DNA of 64,000 nucleotides from Muraenolepis orangiensis (taxonomy: Eukaryota > Chordata > Actinopteri > Gadiformes > Muraenolepididae). The translations under genes were made by a program, and so were the position numbers. This document shows positions 1 through 9,852 of the stretch, piece by piece. The notes beneath the pieces were generated by a model, which did no database searches, had not been told where the DNA came from, and saw only the letters and a program-made list of their open reading frames with translations. Each line of letters begins with the position of its first letter. Within the stretch, counting starts at the first letter, position 1. The DNA lies in contig CM051005.1 of assembly GCA_027704905.1 (NCBI GenBank), positions 27,727,778 to 27,791,777 on the forward strand, written 5' to 3'.

Positions 1-288
1 CATTGTGTCCCTCTTAATTTAAAATATACAAACTTTATTAAATATTTCACATTATGAATTATTAAAAATGACAGGACCACTCATTGATTCTTTATGAAAA
101 TGTATTATGAGTCATACCAAAATATACAAATTATTGTATTATGCCAATAAAAAATACATACATGACCGGTTTAAGTAAAATATATATATATAAAAATCAA
201 TAAAAAAATAACAATGAAGCAGAATGACATTTCAGCATTTTAACGGTACTTATTGGCCTCAAAGTTGTGGAACACATTTGGTAATACT

Positions 289-290
<2 letters not shown>

Positions 291-319
<29 letters not shown>
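291..319. repeat. (TG)n microsatellite
   Basis: About 14 TG dinucleotides lie just beyond the stop codon of the minus-strand gene at 324-1841, so the tract would sit in its 3' untranslated region. Confidence 0.9.
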
Positions 320-323
320 CCTC

Positions 324-1841
324 CTACTCCCTCCACTCAAAGTCTGCTATGTTTTTAATCAAGGAAAGAACCTTAGGGTTGATGGTCTGCACTTTCTTTG
401 CTACACTCTTGCCCACTTTGGTCCCCTTGTCAGGATTTATCTTGAAAAGGCACCTGTTAAAGACAGTAGAACTGTATGTTATGATCATATCTGTACATTA
501 CAAGCATCGGTTTGAGAAATATTTACTGGATGAGGTTTTGTCAAATATAAAGTGGTCACTAGGCATCACTGTCACACTGGGCAGCAATGCAGCAGGTCCG
601 TTAACAAGAGTAAGCCATCACTTTAAGAGCATTGGAGAGTGGGTAGCTACAAGTGCCATCTTGAGAGGTTTGTGTGCAAACCAGGCAGATGAGGTGTGTC
701 AACAGTGAGCGGTGTAAAAGCACAGTTAACTGCAATGAACAAAGCAGCCACGAAGACATCTTGTTTATGCATGAAGAAAATCTTAACTTTGTCTTCTACC
801 CCCCCACGGTTGGAAAGCATTGATTTGAAAGGCTACAGAAAGCAGCATCGAAGCGCTGGCTTCACACACATTTTGGTGCACAAGAGCAGTTGTGTCTTCC
901 TTGTCCAATTCCATTGTCCTCAGGTTCTGACACATAGTGTTTGCTAGTGCTACACCGCTACTTAGTGGTAAAAATAGATACAGGGAAAGCTACATTGTTA
1001 CTACATGGACTTAGAAGAATTATACTTCAAGTCTTACCTCTAAGAATTCCAGAGTTGCCCCCAGTTCTGCGGGATAGGTGATGTTGAGGCAGTAGTACGT
1101 TGCAAACATCAGTACGAGGGCATCGCCAACATTTGCAACACTGCCATTGAAGTGTCCGGCTGTCAGGGGAGAACCCCCTACGATGAACAACATAGGAAAA
1201 AGTTGAACATTTAAGTTAAGAGAATAGTCTAACATCATGACGTTCAAAACCCCACCAACTGTTGAAAAATATTTTGCCATTAATTGGCTTAGATGTTCGT
1301 ACAGTAACAAGAAAACATTTATATCCTTGGTTTTACCTTAACTTATTTTTGAAAATATACTTTATGAAGTTTTCTAAATTGTATTTTAAGGACCAGTGTA
1401 CAAGATTTAGGGGGGATCCATTAGCAAAAATGTAATATAATATTCATTAGTATGTTTTCATTAGCGTATAATGACCGGACAGTAAGAATGGTTGTGTTTA
1501 TGTTAGCTTTATATCTACAGAGCATTATCAGGGTTATCAGTTGGTTGCAATTGCTAAACGTCACTACATCCTACACACTGGTCCTTTTTAATACTGTTCA
1601 AATTATGAAATGCTATGGCCAATTATTCCAAAAAATAAATAAATATAAATCATACCACACGCAACAATGTATGGTGTGCTTGGAAGTTGATAGACGGCTA
1701 GTTGATAGACGATAGATGGCAGACACGTTTCATCAACCGTCAGGATCATCTTGCCCTCGTCTTCCTTGAAATACTTCAAGAGCACCATTAGACATCCAGG
1801 AAGATCAGCATCAAGATGCGTCGCTTTGGCGATTTCCATGC
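324..1841 (-). pseudogene. 3' part of a fish-expanded uncharacterised gene family; possible frameshift at last junction
   Basis: Three minus-strand exons are visible: 1841-1656, 1177-1038 and 453-324 (stop at 324-326). Exon 1 encodes a segment with LLKYFKEDEGK and MILTVDET. Exon 2 encodes GHFNGSVANVGDALVL, ATYYCLNITYP and LEFLE. Exon 3 encodes KINPDKGTK and ends DFEWRE. This order matches, from memory, the C-terminal half of a large teleost family of unknown function, often auto-annotated as SAM-domain-like proteins. Exons 1 and 2 join in phase (1/1) through good GT/AG sites. Exon 2 ends in phase 0 (GAG|GTAAGA), but exon 3 reads correctly only if two more bases precede it, so the last junction is out of frame as seen. 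No 5' exons are visible. The opposite-strand open frame over 253-708 is a shadow. Function unknown; a decayed copy is the likeliest reading. Confidence 0.6.
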
Positions 1842-2065
1842 CTGCAATGATGTCCCCTATTTTGCTTTTATACCACTTGTCATATTAAAAACTATGCAAC
1901 AAGTCTTACTTTAGCTTGAAGACTTCTGGATGAAGTTGGAGTTCCGGGCAGCTAACAGTCCAGTTCCTTCTGCAGCCAACAGCATAGGGGGGAAAAAGAG
2001 ACAAGAAAAATCTTTGATTGTTCCTTGAACTTTTACAGTGTGACCATTTAGTAGCTTAAACCAAC

Positions 2066-2280
2066 CTGTCTGATTGACTGGGAGCCTTCAGAATGTCTTT
2101 GTCATCAACTTTGCAGACAAGGTAACCATCCAACTGCCTAATACTTTCCTGACCATGAGCAGGCGTCATGCTTGCAAAGAAGTCGTCTTTATCAGAGGCG
2201 CTGGAGGCATCACCTTGCAAATGATTGAAGGTCTCTTGTTCCAGATGGTCCTTGATGTAGTCCAGACATGAAAATTCCAT
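2066..2280 (-). pseudogene. hAT transposase fragment (region before the C-terminal dimerisation domain)
   Basis: The minus-strand frame encodes an acidic stretch, then QLDGYLVCKVDDKDILKAP. This resembles the LDxYL...D..LK segment just upstream of the dimerisation domain in hAT transposases and ZBED-like proteins. It ends at a possible donor (GACAG|GTTGGT at 2066/2065). The phase left there (2) does not match the acceptor at 1841 (phase 1), so I treat it as separate from the gene at 324-1841. The rest of the transposase is absent. Confidence 0.45.
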
Positions 2281-2602
2281 TAGATGCTAAGAATCAATTC
2301 AAACCTTTTGCAGTCACACTGATAACCATTTCACCAGATTAGAATATCAAATGAAAAGTATAGACATGTATTTCCACTAAATGAGGTTAAAAGATGGGTC
2401 ATGAGCACTTACGTTACAAACTAATGTGAAACAGCTAGCTAGCTAACGTCAATAGATACCTTCAAGTGATTACTAGCTCCAGCCTGCGTTGCCATTATCG
2501 TTGCGGTGTAACAACGCGGCTCAAGAGTTACCAAGTTACCAAGAGTTTCCAATGACATCCAACAGCCATCATGCAATGACACCACATGCATGTGTTAGTG
2601 AC
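2281..2602. other. Unassigned flank of LTR element 1
   Basis: No gene, RNA or repeat boundary recognised. Bases 2598-2602 (gtgac) are the left target-site duplication of the LTR element that begins at 2603. Confidence 0.6.
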
Positions 2603-3120
2603 TGTGACGTCCATGGGTGGGTCATTAACATTGTCATCATGTTTGTAAACATCAGGTTAGTATATGTTATATTTGTTATTTGTATTTGATGTGTGTCACC
2701 GTTGTATTGGCCCCTTTTTTGTTTCTCCTTCCCAGGTGCCACCCGTCTCTCCTCTAGAGAGCGCTGATTGCCTGATGAGCGGCGGCTGTCGGCAATCAGC
2801 CTCGATAGGACGGGTGGATAAAGCCTGCCATGTGACACCCATCCGGGCGCCTCATTGTGTCATTGCCACTGACCAGAGTGGAGTGTGGAGGTTGCCTGTT
2901 GTTTGCCACTGTGTGTGGATGCGATACGATCGACGAGATATATGTTGTGTTGTTGTGGGTTTGATTCCCCATGGTTAATAAATATAATTTACTTTTGTAA
3001 CAAACGCCTTGTCTAATTCCTGCCGGGACCTGTGCTTAGAAGCGCTCACTGGACGGGCTGGCTTCACAACAGCCCGGTCCAGGTATAATTTGTTTGGTCA
3101 TCAGACCTTTGGTTGTGACA
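2603..3120 (+). repeat. 5' LTR of element 1
   Basis: 518 bp, starts TGTGACGTCC and ends TTGTGACA. It contains an AATAAA at 2978-2983 close to the expected R/U5 region. Compared with the 3' LTR it has three extra blocks of about 17, 3 and 13 bp, which accounts for the length difference. Confidence 0.93.
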
Positions 3121-3138
3121 TGGGGGCTCGTTCCTTTG
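3121..3138 (+). promoter_or_regulatory. Candidate primer-binding site, tRNA-Pro-like start
   Basis: Directly after the 5' LTR the sequence begins TGGGGGCTCGT, which equals the start of proline-tRNA primer sites known from vertebrate retroelements. The match breaks down after about 11 bases, so the primer assignment is tentative. Confidence 0.55.
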
Positions 3139-3685
3139 CCCAATTGTAGAGTTCCATGTGTTGTATCTGACATGTGGGCTTGTCGATTGGAGCGTGTCAG
3201 GTAGGTTTGCGTTTTTCATTGGTAAATTGTATTGTGTTTCCGTGCTGCGCATTGTTTAGGTTGTAATTCGTTCCTGTGTTGTGAACCTAACCAATTTTGA
3301 TTTTATGCCACATAGGTAACGGGTGGATTCGCCTGGTTGGTTAGGGGGAGGGGGGCGTCGCGTCGTGTACCCCGGTGGAGTGTGCAATGATATCGGTAAG
3401 CGACTGAAGATATGTGTAGCCCTCATCCCGCTAGGGGAGTAGTTAGTTGGGATAGTTAGAGTGAAAACCAGGTGGTCCTAGTTAGTTGGTTAGGAACCGA
3501 CATTTGTTGTTTTTTGTTAGTAGATGTGGTAATTTAAATAAGATTGGTTAGTTGGTATAAAAAGGAACGTGGCTATTTGAATGTGTTGTGGTCGCGCACA
3601 GATTATTTTGTAGGCGAATACCCTCCGTTTTTTTTGTGGTAACGTGAGGACTCTGTTGCGTAGTCATTTTTCTGTAGTAGAGGAG

Positions 3686-3954
3686 ATGGCTATGGCAGCG
3701 TTTAATTTGGACGTCTTTTTGGCAGACCCTACTGCAGATCAGGTAGATGGCTGCAAAAAGGCAGAATTATGCATAATTGCCAAACATTTAGGTATTTCTG
3801 TACAGCGATGGTTCTGGTGGGTCTCCCGCAGGTGGTCTTGGCCCAAAGGGTGGGGCTATTTCAAAAAGAGCTGGCACTGCCAAGATTGAGATTGAGGAGG
3901 TTGGTGTGTCAGAACCTGAGAGTGATGGCTCTGTGGGTTCTAAACACACTAGCG
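3686..3954 (+). pseudogene. gag N-terminal fragment of element 1
   Basis: A start at 3686 opens a frame with FNLDVFLADPT and AELCIIAKHLGI, like the N-terminus of fish gypsy/Gmr1 Gag (compare ESPSVELLDQC and LLLIAEKYDI in element 2). The frame breaks near 3800; a second frame continues with a Gly/Ser-rich and then acidic linker up to the 22-bp repeats. The capsid-like body, zinc knuckle and protease are all missing. Confidence 0.7.
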
Positions 3955-4050
3955 TGTCATGCTAAACACACTAGCGTGTCATGCTAAACACACTAACGTG
4001 TCATGCTAAACACACCAGCGTGTCATGCTAAGCACACTAGCGTGTCATAC
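3942..4050 (+). repeat. 22-bp tandem repeat, about 5 copies, at the gag/protease deletion
   Basis: The unit is aaacacactagcgtgtcat plus 3 bases. Copies differ by single bases. It lies exactly where gag/protease sequence is missing between the gag start and the pre-integrase linker. Confidence 0.9.
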
Positions 4051-4059
4051 AAAAGTCAC

Positions 4060-5420
4060 CCCGATGTTTTTCCTGTTTGTGCGGTCACCAGGGCACAGGA
4101 GAGGAAGCGAGACCAAGGTCTGGCGTTGAGTGACTATCTGTGGCGAGGCTCTCGCTAAGGACGAGTGGCCATCTGTGGGCGAGATGGGGAAGGTTGCTGT
4201 GAGTAGCGTTCAAGGGAAGCGGATGATTCCTAAATTTGCTGACGTGCCACTACCACTGACACGTCAAGCATTGATCTCTGCTCAGCAAAATGATTCCTCC
4301 CTGTCTAGCTGTTTTGCGGCGGTGGCCAGTACTGCTACTGAGGCTAGTAGGAGACAGACCTTTGTGATAGAGGAGGGGGTGTTGATGCGCACCTGGGTTG
4401 CTAGGCCAGGTGTAGCAGACTTAAAGTGTGGAGAAGATTGGAATACGGTGCACCAAATTGTGTTACCATTGGTATGTAGACGTCATGTGTTGATGTTAGC
4501 ACATGAACATGTGTGGTCTGGTCTTTTGGGTATCGCCAAAACTTATGACCGGATTTTGCAGAATCTTTTTTGGCCCGGTCTGAAGACCGATGTGGTAAAT
4601 TTTTGTGGTACCTGTAGTACCTGTCAAATAGTGGGGAAGCCAAATCAGGGGGTGCCGCCAGCTCCTCTGCACCCCATCCCAGCAATGGGGGAACCTTTTG
4701 AACATGTGATCATTGACTGTGTGGGTCCCCTGCCCAAAACAAAAGCAGGTAATCAATACATGTTGACAATTATGTGTGTTTCCACCCGTTTCCCAGAGGC
4801 GATTCCTCTGAGGAAAATTACTGCTCCGGCCATTACCAAAGCCTTGAGCAAGTTTTTCACAACAGTCTGACCAAGGGACAAATTTTATGTCTAAAACCTT
4901 TAATCAATCATTGCAGGCCTTGGGTGTCACTCATACAGTGTCTAGTGCTTATCATCCTGAGTCACAGGGGGCACTAGAGCGCTGGCACCAGACACTGAAG
5001 GCGATGCTGAAGAAGTACTGTGTTGATACAGGTTGTGGTTGGGATGAGGGAGTGCCATTTATGCTCTTTGCTATTAGGGATGCCAAGCAGGAGTCGCTTG
5101 GATTTAGCCCTGCAGAGCTAGTGTTCGGTCACGGTGTGCGTGGTCCATTAAAGGTGCTCAAAGAGAAGATGTTGTCTGGTTCTTCTCCCAGGTCGAGTGT
5201 GTTGGATTTAGTCTCCCAGTGTAAGGAGCGTCTCCACGGTGCGACCTCATTGGCTAAGGAAGCCCTCGCCTCTGCCCAGGGGGAAATGAAGAAACGGTTT
5301 GACAGGAAGGCGGTGGGGCGTCAGTTTGAGGCTGGAGATGAAGTGTTGGTTTTGCTGCCCAAGCCTGGTTCTCAGGACCTTATAAAGTGGAGAAAAAAGT
5401 GTCAGACACTAATTATATAA
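4060..5420 (+). pseudogene. Integrase region of element 1 (frameshifted)
   Basis: After a linker with PDVFPVCAVTRA, also seen after the protease of element 2, comes an HHCC-type zinc module. It has AHEHVWSGLLG where families usually read GHLG, so the second His is Leu, followed by CGTCSTC. The catalytic core has IIDCVGPLPKT (first Asp), SDQGTNF (second Asp) and SQGALERW (Glu). The frame breaks near 4866, just before the second Asp, where roughly a dozen codons are also missing. A basic C-terminal part with AGDEVLVLLPKPG follows and then degenerates. It is inactive as it stands. Confidence 0.88.
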
Positions 5421-5546
5421 TATGTACGCCCGAGTGGCGCAGAAAGACACGTTTGTGTCATATCAATGTTAAAAAAATATCTCACCTGAGATGATGGGAG
5501 GAAGCAGGAGGGACCGCCTAGCAGTCCCGGAGCTGTTCCATCTGTT

Positions 5547-7047
5547 TTGTTGACATGTGTGAGCTCCCTGCCGGATGATGATTTGACCGTGCTGTCCGAG
5601 GGTCAGCAGACGGGTCGGCTGTCTAACTCTGAATTCATGGGTGACGTCACTGCTCGTTTATTGTACCTGCCCGAATCTCAGGGTAGGGATGTGAGACAAC
5701 TGTTGTCATATCTAATGTTGTCGTCTGATGTGCCTTCCAGAACGACCATCCTGGAGCACGATGTTGATGTTGGGAGTGCGACCCCCATTAAACAACACGC
5801 ATATCGGTGTCCGATGGCGAAGAGGGAGGTCATGAAGAAAGAGGCTCTGTACCTGCTGGAAAATGGGCTAGCTAAACCTAGCCGTAGTCCATGGAGCTCT
5901 CCTTGCCTTTTAGCTCCCTGAGCTAGGCTAGGCTGATGGGTCTCCCCGTTTCTGTACTGATTACAGGAAGGTGAATGCTGTAACGGTGCCTGACTCGTTC
6001 CCGTTGCCTAGGATGGATGACTGCATCGATAGTATTGGTCCCGCTGTATTTATCACGAAGCTCGACCTCTTGAAGGGGTACTGGCAGGTTCCCCTGACAG
6101 AGCGAGCCTCGGATATTTCGGCGTTCGTTACACCGGACCACTTTCTGCAGTACACCGTCATGGCCTTCGGGATGAGAAATGCACCGGCCACGTTCCAACG
6201 ACTGATGCATCTGGTGTTGGGGGATGTGCCTAAGTGCAACGTGTACTTAGATGATGTAGTGGTGTACTCCGACACATGGGCGGAGCACATTGCTAGCTTA
6301 CGGGTGGTATTTGCACGTTTAGCGGAGGCGTCGTTGACTCTGAACCTCGCTAAATGTGAATTCGGTAAAGCCACTGTGACCTACTTGGGCAAACAGGTGG
6401 GACATGGACAGGTCCGCCCGGTTGACGCGAAGGTCACAGCGGTTCTTGCGTATCCAGCCCCTTCCACTAGGCGTGAGCTTCGGCGCTTCCTGGGAATGGC
6501 TGGATACTACCGTTGTTTTTGTCGGAACTTTTCGGTGGCGGTAGCTCCGCTCACCTCGTTATGTAGTCCTATTGTGCCGTTTGTGTGGACCACGGAATGT
6601 CAGTGCGCCTTTGAGACTGCAAAATCCCTTTTGTGCAGTGCCCCTGTTCTAGCAGCCCCTGACTTTGCTCGTCCTTTTCAGCTGGAGGTCGACGCGAGTG
6701 CTGCTGGGGCTGGAGCTGTGCTGTTACAGGAGGGAGAGGGCGACGTGCATCACCCGGTTTGCTACTTCTCGGTGAAGTTCAAGCATCATCAGCTTAACTA
6801 TTCCACCATCGAGAAGGAGACGCTGGCGATGCTCCTCGCCCTCCAACATTTTGAGGTGTACGTGGGGTCCAGCTCCATTCCGGTGTTGGTTTACACGGAC
6901 CACAATCCGTTGGTGTTTATAGCCCAGATGTACAACAGCAATCAGCGATTGATGCGTTGGGCCCTACTGGTGCAGGGCTACAATATTGTCATACGCCACA
7001 AAAAGGGCGTGGACAATGTTGTGGCCGATGCCTTGTCCAGAGGGTAG
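5547..7047 (+). pseudogene. Reverse transcriptase and RNase H of element 1
   Basis: The RT N-terminus (ATPIKQHAYRCPMAKREV, SRSPWSSPCLL) is open to a stop at 5919-5921. After a small duplicated stretch (ctaggctaggct) the second frame resumes with FCTDYRKVNAVT, KLDLLKGYWQVPL, AFGMRNAPATFQ and the catalytic YLDD near 6247. RNase H follows: FQLEVDASAAGAGAVL, NYSTIEKETLAML, VYTDHNPL and the terminal NVVADALSRG. The stop at 7045-7047 is about 80 bp before the 3' LTR with no integrase downstream, which fixes RT-RH as the last coding unit. One frameshift near 5921-5945 separates the two parts. Confidence 0.92.
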
Positions 7048-7127
7048 GTCTGGGGGTACTAATCTGATGTTGGTGAATAGGTAACAATGTTTTGCTCACC
7101 CAATAGGTTTGCTTCTATGGGGGGAGG

Positions 7128-7612
7128 TGTGACGTCCATGGGTGGGTCATTAACATTGTCATCATGTTTGTAAACATCAGGTTAGTATATGTTATATTTG
7201 TTATTTGTATTTGATGTGGGTCACCGTTGTATTGGCCCCTTTTTTGTTTCTCCTTCCCAGGTGCCGCCCGTCTCTCCTCTAGAGAGCGCTGATTGCCTGA
7301 TGAGCGGCGGCTATAGGACGGGTGGATAAAGCCTGCCATGTGACACCCATCCGGGCGCCTCATTGTGTCATTGCCACTGACCAGAGTGGAGTGTGGAGGT
7401 TGCCTGTTTGCCACTGTGTGTGGATGCGATACTATGTTGTGTTGTTGTGGGTTTGATTCCCCATGGTTAATAAATATAATTTACTTTTGTAACGAACGCC
7501 TTGTCTAATTCCTGCCGGGACCTGTGCTTAGAAGCGCTCACTGGACGGGCTGGCTTCACAACAGCCCGGTCCAGGTATAATTTGTTTGGTCATCAGACCT
7601 TTGGTTGTGACA
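7128..7612 (+). repeat. 3' LTR of element 1
   Basis: 485 bp copy of 2603-3120, preceded by the purine tract tggggggagg (7118-7127). It ends ...TTGTGACA before the target duplication gtgac at 7613-7617. Confidence 0.93.
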
Positions 7613-7617
7613 GTGAC

Positions 7618-7989
7618 GGACCACATCAACAATAACAGATGTCATGAGCTTACCTCTACGTGTTTCCTCAAATTCGACGGAGAATTCTAATAGGAAGAAA
7701 TCGTGTGGGACTGAGGCAGTCAGAGAAGGCATTTGTAAACAAAGGAATCCTACTTCTGTTCCACAACTTCAAAGAAATCCTTCAAATAAGGTCATGGGTG
7801 TTGAAGTGCCGAGTTTCAGCCAGGACTTTCTTCCGCCATTGTCCAGGCTGTTGCGCTGTAATGGACAGGTACTACTGGGTCACGTGGGTAGCTAGCCTAC
7901 ATCTAATAGGTCCAACCCATAAAGCGCGCGCTGTACCCTGATTGGTGGGTTCGCAGTGCTTATTTCTAAATAAAGTCTCACTCGTAAGA
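7618..7989. other. No recognisable gene
   Basis: Two overlapping short frames (83 and 93 residues) in different phases have no recognisable motif. I see nothing I can assign. Confidence 0.5.
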
Positions 7990-8140
7990 AGGAACGACAG
8001 ATGTCACATATGGAGTGGAGTAGAAGGTAAGAGATTTTACTTGGAAATGTAGCGGAGTAAATGTTAAAAGTCGCCCAAAATGGAAATACTTAAGTAAAGT
8101 ACAGATACTTCAAAAATGTACTTCGTTACTGTCCACCCCT
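7990..8140. mobile_element. Single end of a Tol2-like hAT element
   Basis: The sequence contains acttaagtaaagtacagat and ends cgttactgtccacccctg. The reverse complement begins CAGGGGTGGACAGTAACG, typical of Tol2-type hAT terminal regions rich in TACTT/AAGTA words. No matching left end was found in the window, so only this terminus is supported. Confidence 0.5.
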
Positions 8141-8178
8141 GATTTCCATGTATTTTACAGTGATATATCTGCATAAGG

Positions 8179-8879
8179 CAGTGGTTCCCAAACTGGGGGG
8201 CGCGCCCCCCTCGGGGGGGCGCCAAAGATTTTTTTTTTACATATAATTGTAACGCAATACATGATTGTCGCTAAAAGCCTTGTCTCTACATTACAATAAA
8301 ATATAGAAATTTATTGATTAATTAATTTTAATAAAAATTCTACAAATTAATCTGATACTCCTCCGATTCGCGCCAACATTGACGTTACTGTGTCAGCTTC
8401 CGTGGTAGTAACAGTTTGCTGTGCTTGCTAGCTAGCGACCAACTTCATAAGGTGAATATTTTGTCTAAAAATGTCTGAAAAACGTAAAGGAGATGACAGC
8501 TCATCTGCAATCAAAAAGAAAATGAGGACCTACCTAGAGAGCTATCTTAACTTAGGTTTCATGGAGGGAACGGACAAAACCCGCCCAGAGTGTGTGATAT
8601 GCAGAGAGAAGCTAGCCAACGACAGCATGAAACCCTGCAAAATGAAGAGACACCAACAGACCATGCACCCAGAAACGGTCGGGCGTGATCGGGACTTTTT
8701 CATAAAGAAACAACAGTTTGTTAGGGCTGGCAGCGATGTACAGAAGGCCACCGAGGCCTCTTTTGAATGTGCACTTTTAAAAGCAAAGGCAAAGTCCGGG
8801 GGGGGGGGGGGGGGGGGGGCGCAAATTCCAACAGGAGTCATTTGGGGGGGCTCTGGGTGAAAAAGGTTGGGAACCCCTG
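8179..8879 (+). mobile_element. Short hAT element with BED finger and perfect 8-bp target duplication
   Basis: Terminal inverted repeats begin CAGTGGTTCCCAAAC (8179) and, on the other strand, CAGGGGTTCCCAACC (8879). Flanks carry the identical 8-bp duplication gcataagg (8171-8178 and 8880-8887), diagnostic of hAT. The 701-bp copy keeps only the 5' end of a transposase gene; a run of about 20 G (8799-8818) sits at the deletion. Confidence 0.92.
8471..8860 (+). pseudogene. N-terminal BED zinc finger of a ZBED5/SCAND3-like hAT transposase
   Basis: The frame starts MSEKRKGDDSS and contains a BED-type finger, PECVICREKLANDSMKP then MKRHQQTMHPE (C-x2-C...H-x5-H, residues about 40-66). A segment with ASFECALLKAKAKS follows, after which the frame runs into the poly-G and the element end. 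Full-length relatives are about 600 residues; here the RNase-H-like catalytic domain is gone. The truncated product could at most bind DNA. Confidence 0.8.
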
Positions 8880-8887
8880 GCATAAGG

Positions 8888-9852
8888 GATGTCATTTTTT
8901 GTAAAATTACAGAAAAAGGTGGCAAGTTTTTCAATGAAGAATTCTTTGTTTTTACGGTTAATGTTCTTAAAATTGCCATTTAAAAAGGTTAAAAAAACAT
9001 ATTTAACGTATTCCATTCCATACTGATTTGTTCTGTTAAATCACATGACACATTTCAATAAACAGTTTATTCTTGTAATTTAATGTCATTTTTAAAATAC
9101 AGGGAAAACAACTTAAAATGTGTAGCTCTATCGGTCTGACTGTCTGACTGTCTGCATGCATGCATCTGTATTTTTTAAGTGACACATTCGCTATTTCAAA
9201 AAATATATTTTCGAGGTTATAGCCTATGAGCAATTGAAAATAAAATGTAAAACGGCCTACATTCAAAGAACCCAAAAATTCCAGGCACGTGTTGAAACTG
9301 TCGAAAATCAAGAACATGATAAATGACACCCGAATATCATACCAAAAATACCCGTTACAAATGGCAAATACAAATCTTGTATGAGGCACAAATCTGAAGT
9401 GGTCTTCCTGCACGCTAGGTGGCGGTACAGGTCAACAGGTAGGCGTGGGTCGACGGGGATACAACAACAGCGCCACTTTTGAGCTGCAGTTGCAGTCAAC
9501 ACAACAACAACAACAGAGGAACGCCTAGCACCAGGTACAGTTAGTTAAAGCCCAGCTCTAAATGGAAGTCACTCCTCACAGTATTTAGAACATGTAAACA
9601 CCCTCGGTTCTAAATAGAACTACTACTAGTGTCTAGCTCTGTGTATACAACTGGCAGTATTTCGATTTCTGTTACATAGAATATAGCTTTCTAGCTAAAG
9701 CTATGCAACCTGTAGCTCTATGTATCTATGCTCTATGTATTTATATATATCTAAATTCTTGCTAGCTGTATTTAAATTGGTATTTCGATTTTGTATTTAT
9801 TATATGCAGTGCAGTATTTCAATCTTGTTTATGCCGTACTAAATCTGTACTA
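8888..9852. other. Mostly unassigned; possible 5' untranslated exon of cep78
   Basis: AT-rich, no recognisable coding. The stretch about 9409-9534 is GC-richer and CpG-containing, carries a (caa)n run and ends ACCAG|GTACAG, a usable donor. It could be a non-coding first exon and promoter for cep78, whose ATG is at 11292 with the Tigger element in between. This is inference only. Confidence 0.3.

Larger units (their letters stand above)
2603..7612 (+). mobile_element. Gmr1-like LTR retrotransposon, element 1 (IN upstream of RT)
   Basis: A complete LTR-to-LTR insertion, 5,010 bp. LTRs at 2603-3120 and 7128-7612 both run TG...CA and are flanked by an identical 5-bp duplication, gtgac (2598-2602 and 7613-7617). 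A primer-binding-site-like tract follows the 5' LTR and a purine tract precedes the 3' LTR. Coding remains in order are a gag N-terminus, a deletion marked by 22-bp repeats, integrase, then reverse transcriptase and RNase H. Integrase before RT is the reverse of ordinary Ty3/gypsy and is the hallmark of the Gmr1 group. Several frameshifts and the missing gag/protease make this copy non-autonomous. The LTRs differ by about 33 bp of indels and a few substitutions. Confidence 0.93.

Noticed and set aside
253..708. 151-codon plus-strand frame
   Set aside because: It opposes a minus-strand exon with clear family motifs and includes a translated TG repeat.
2066..2280. Upstream exon of the minus-strand gene at 324-1841
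   Set aside because: Its end phase (2) does not match the next acceptor (phase 1), and its residues look like hAT transposase.
2603..7612. Endogenous retrovirus with an envelope gene
   Set aside because: No envelope-like frame is found in either LTR element; the coding content ends with RNase H.
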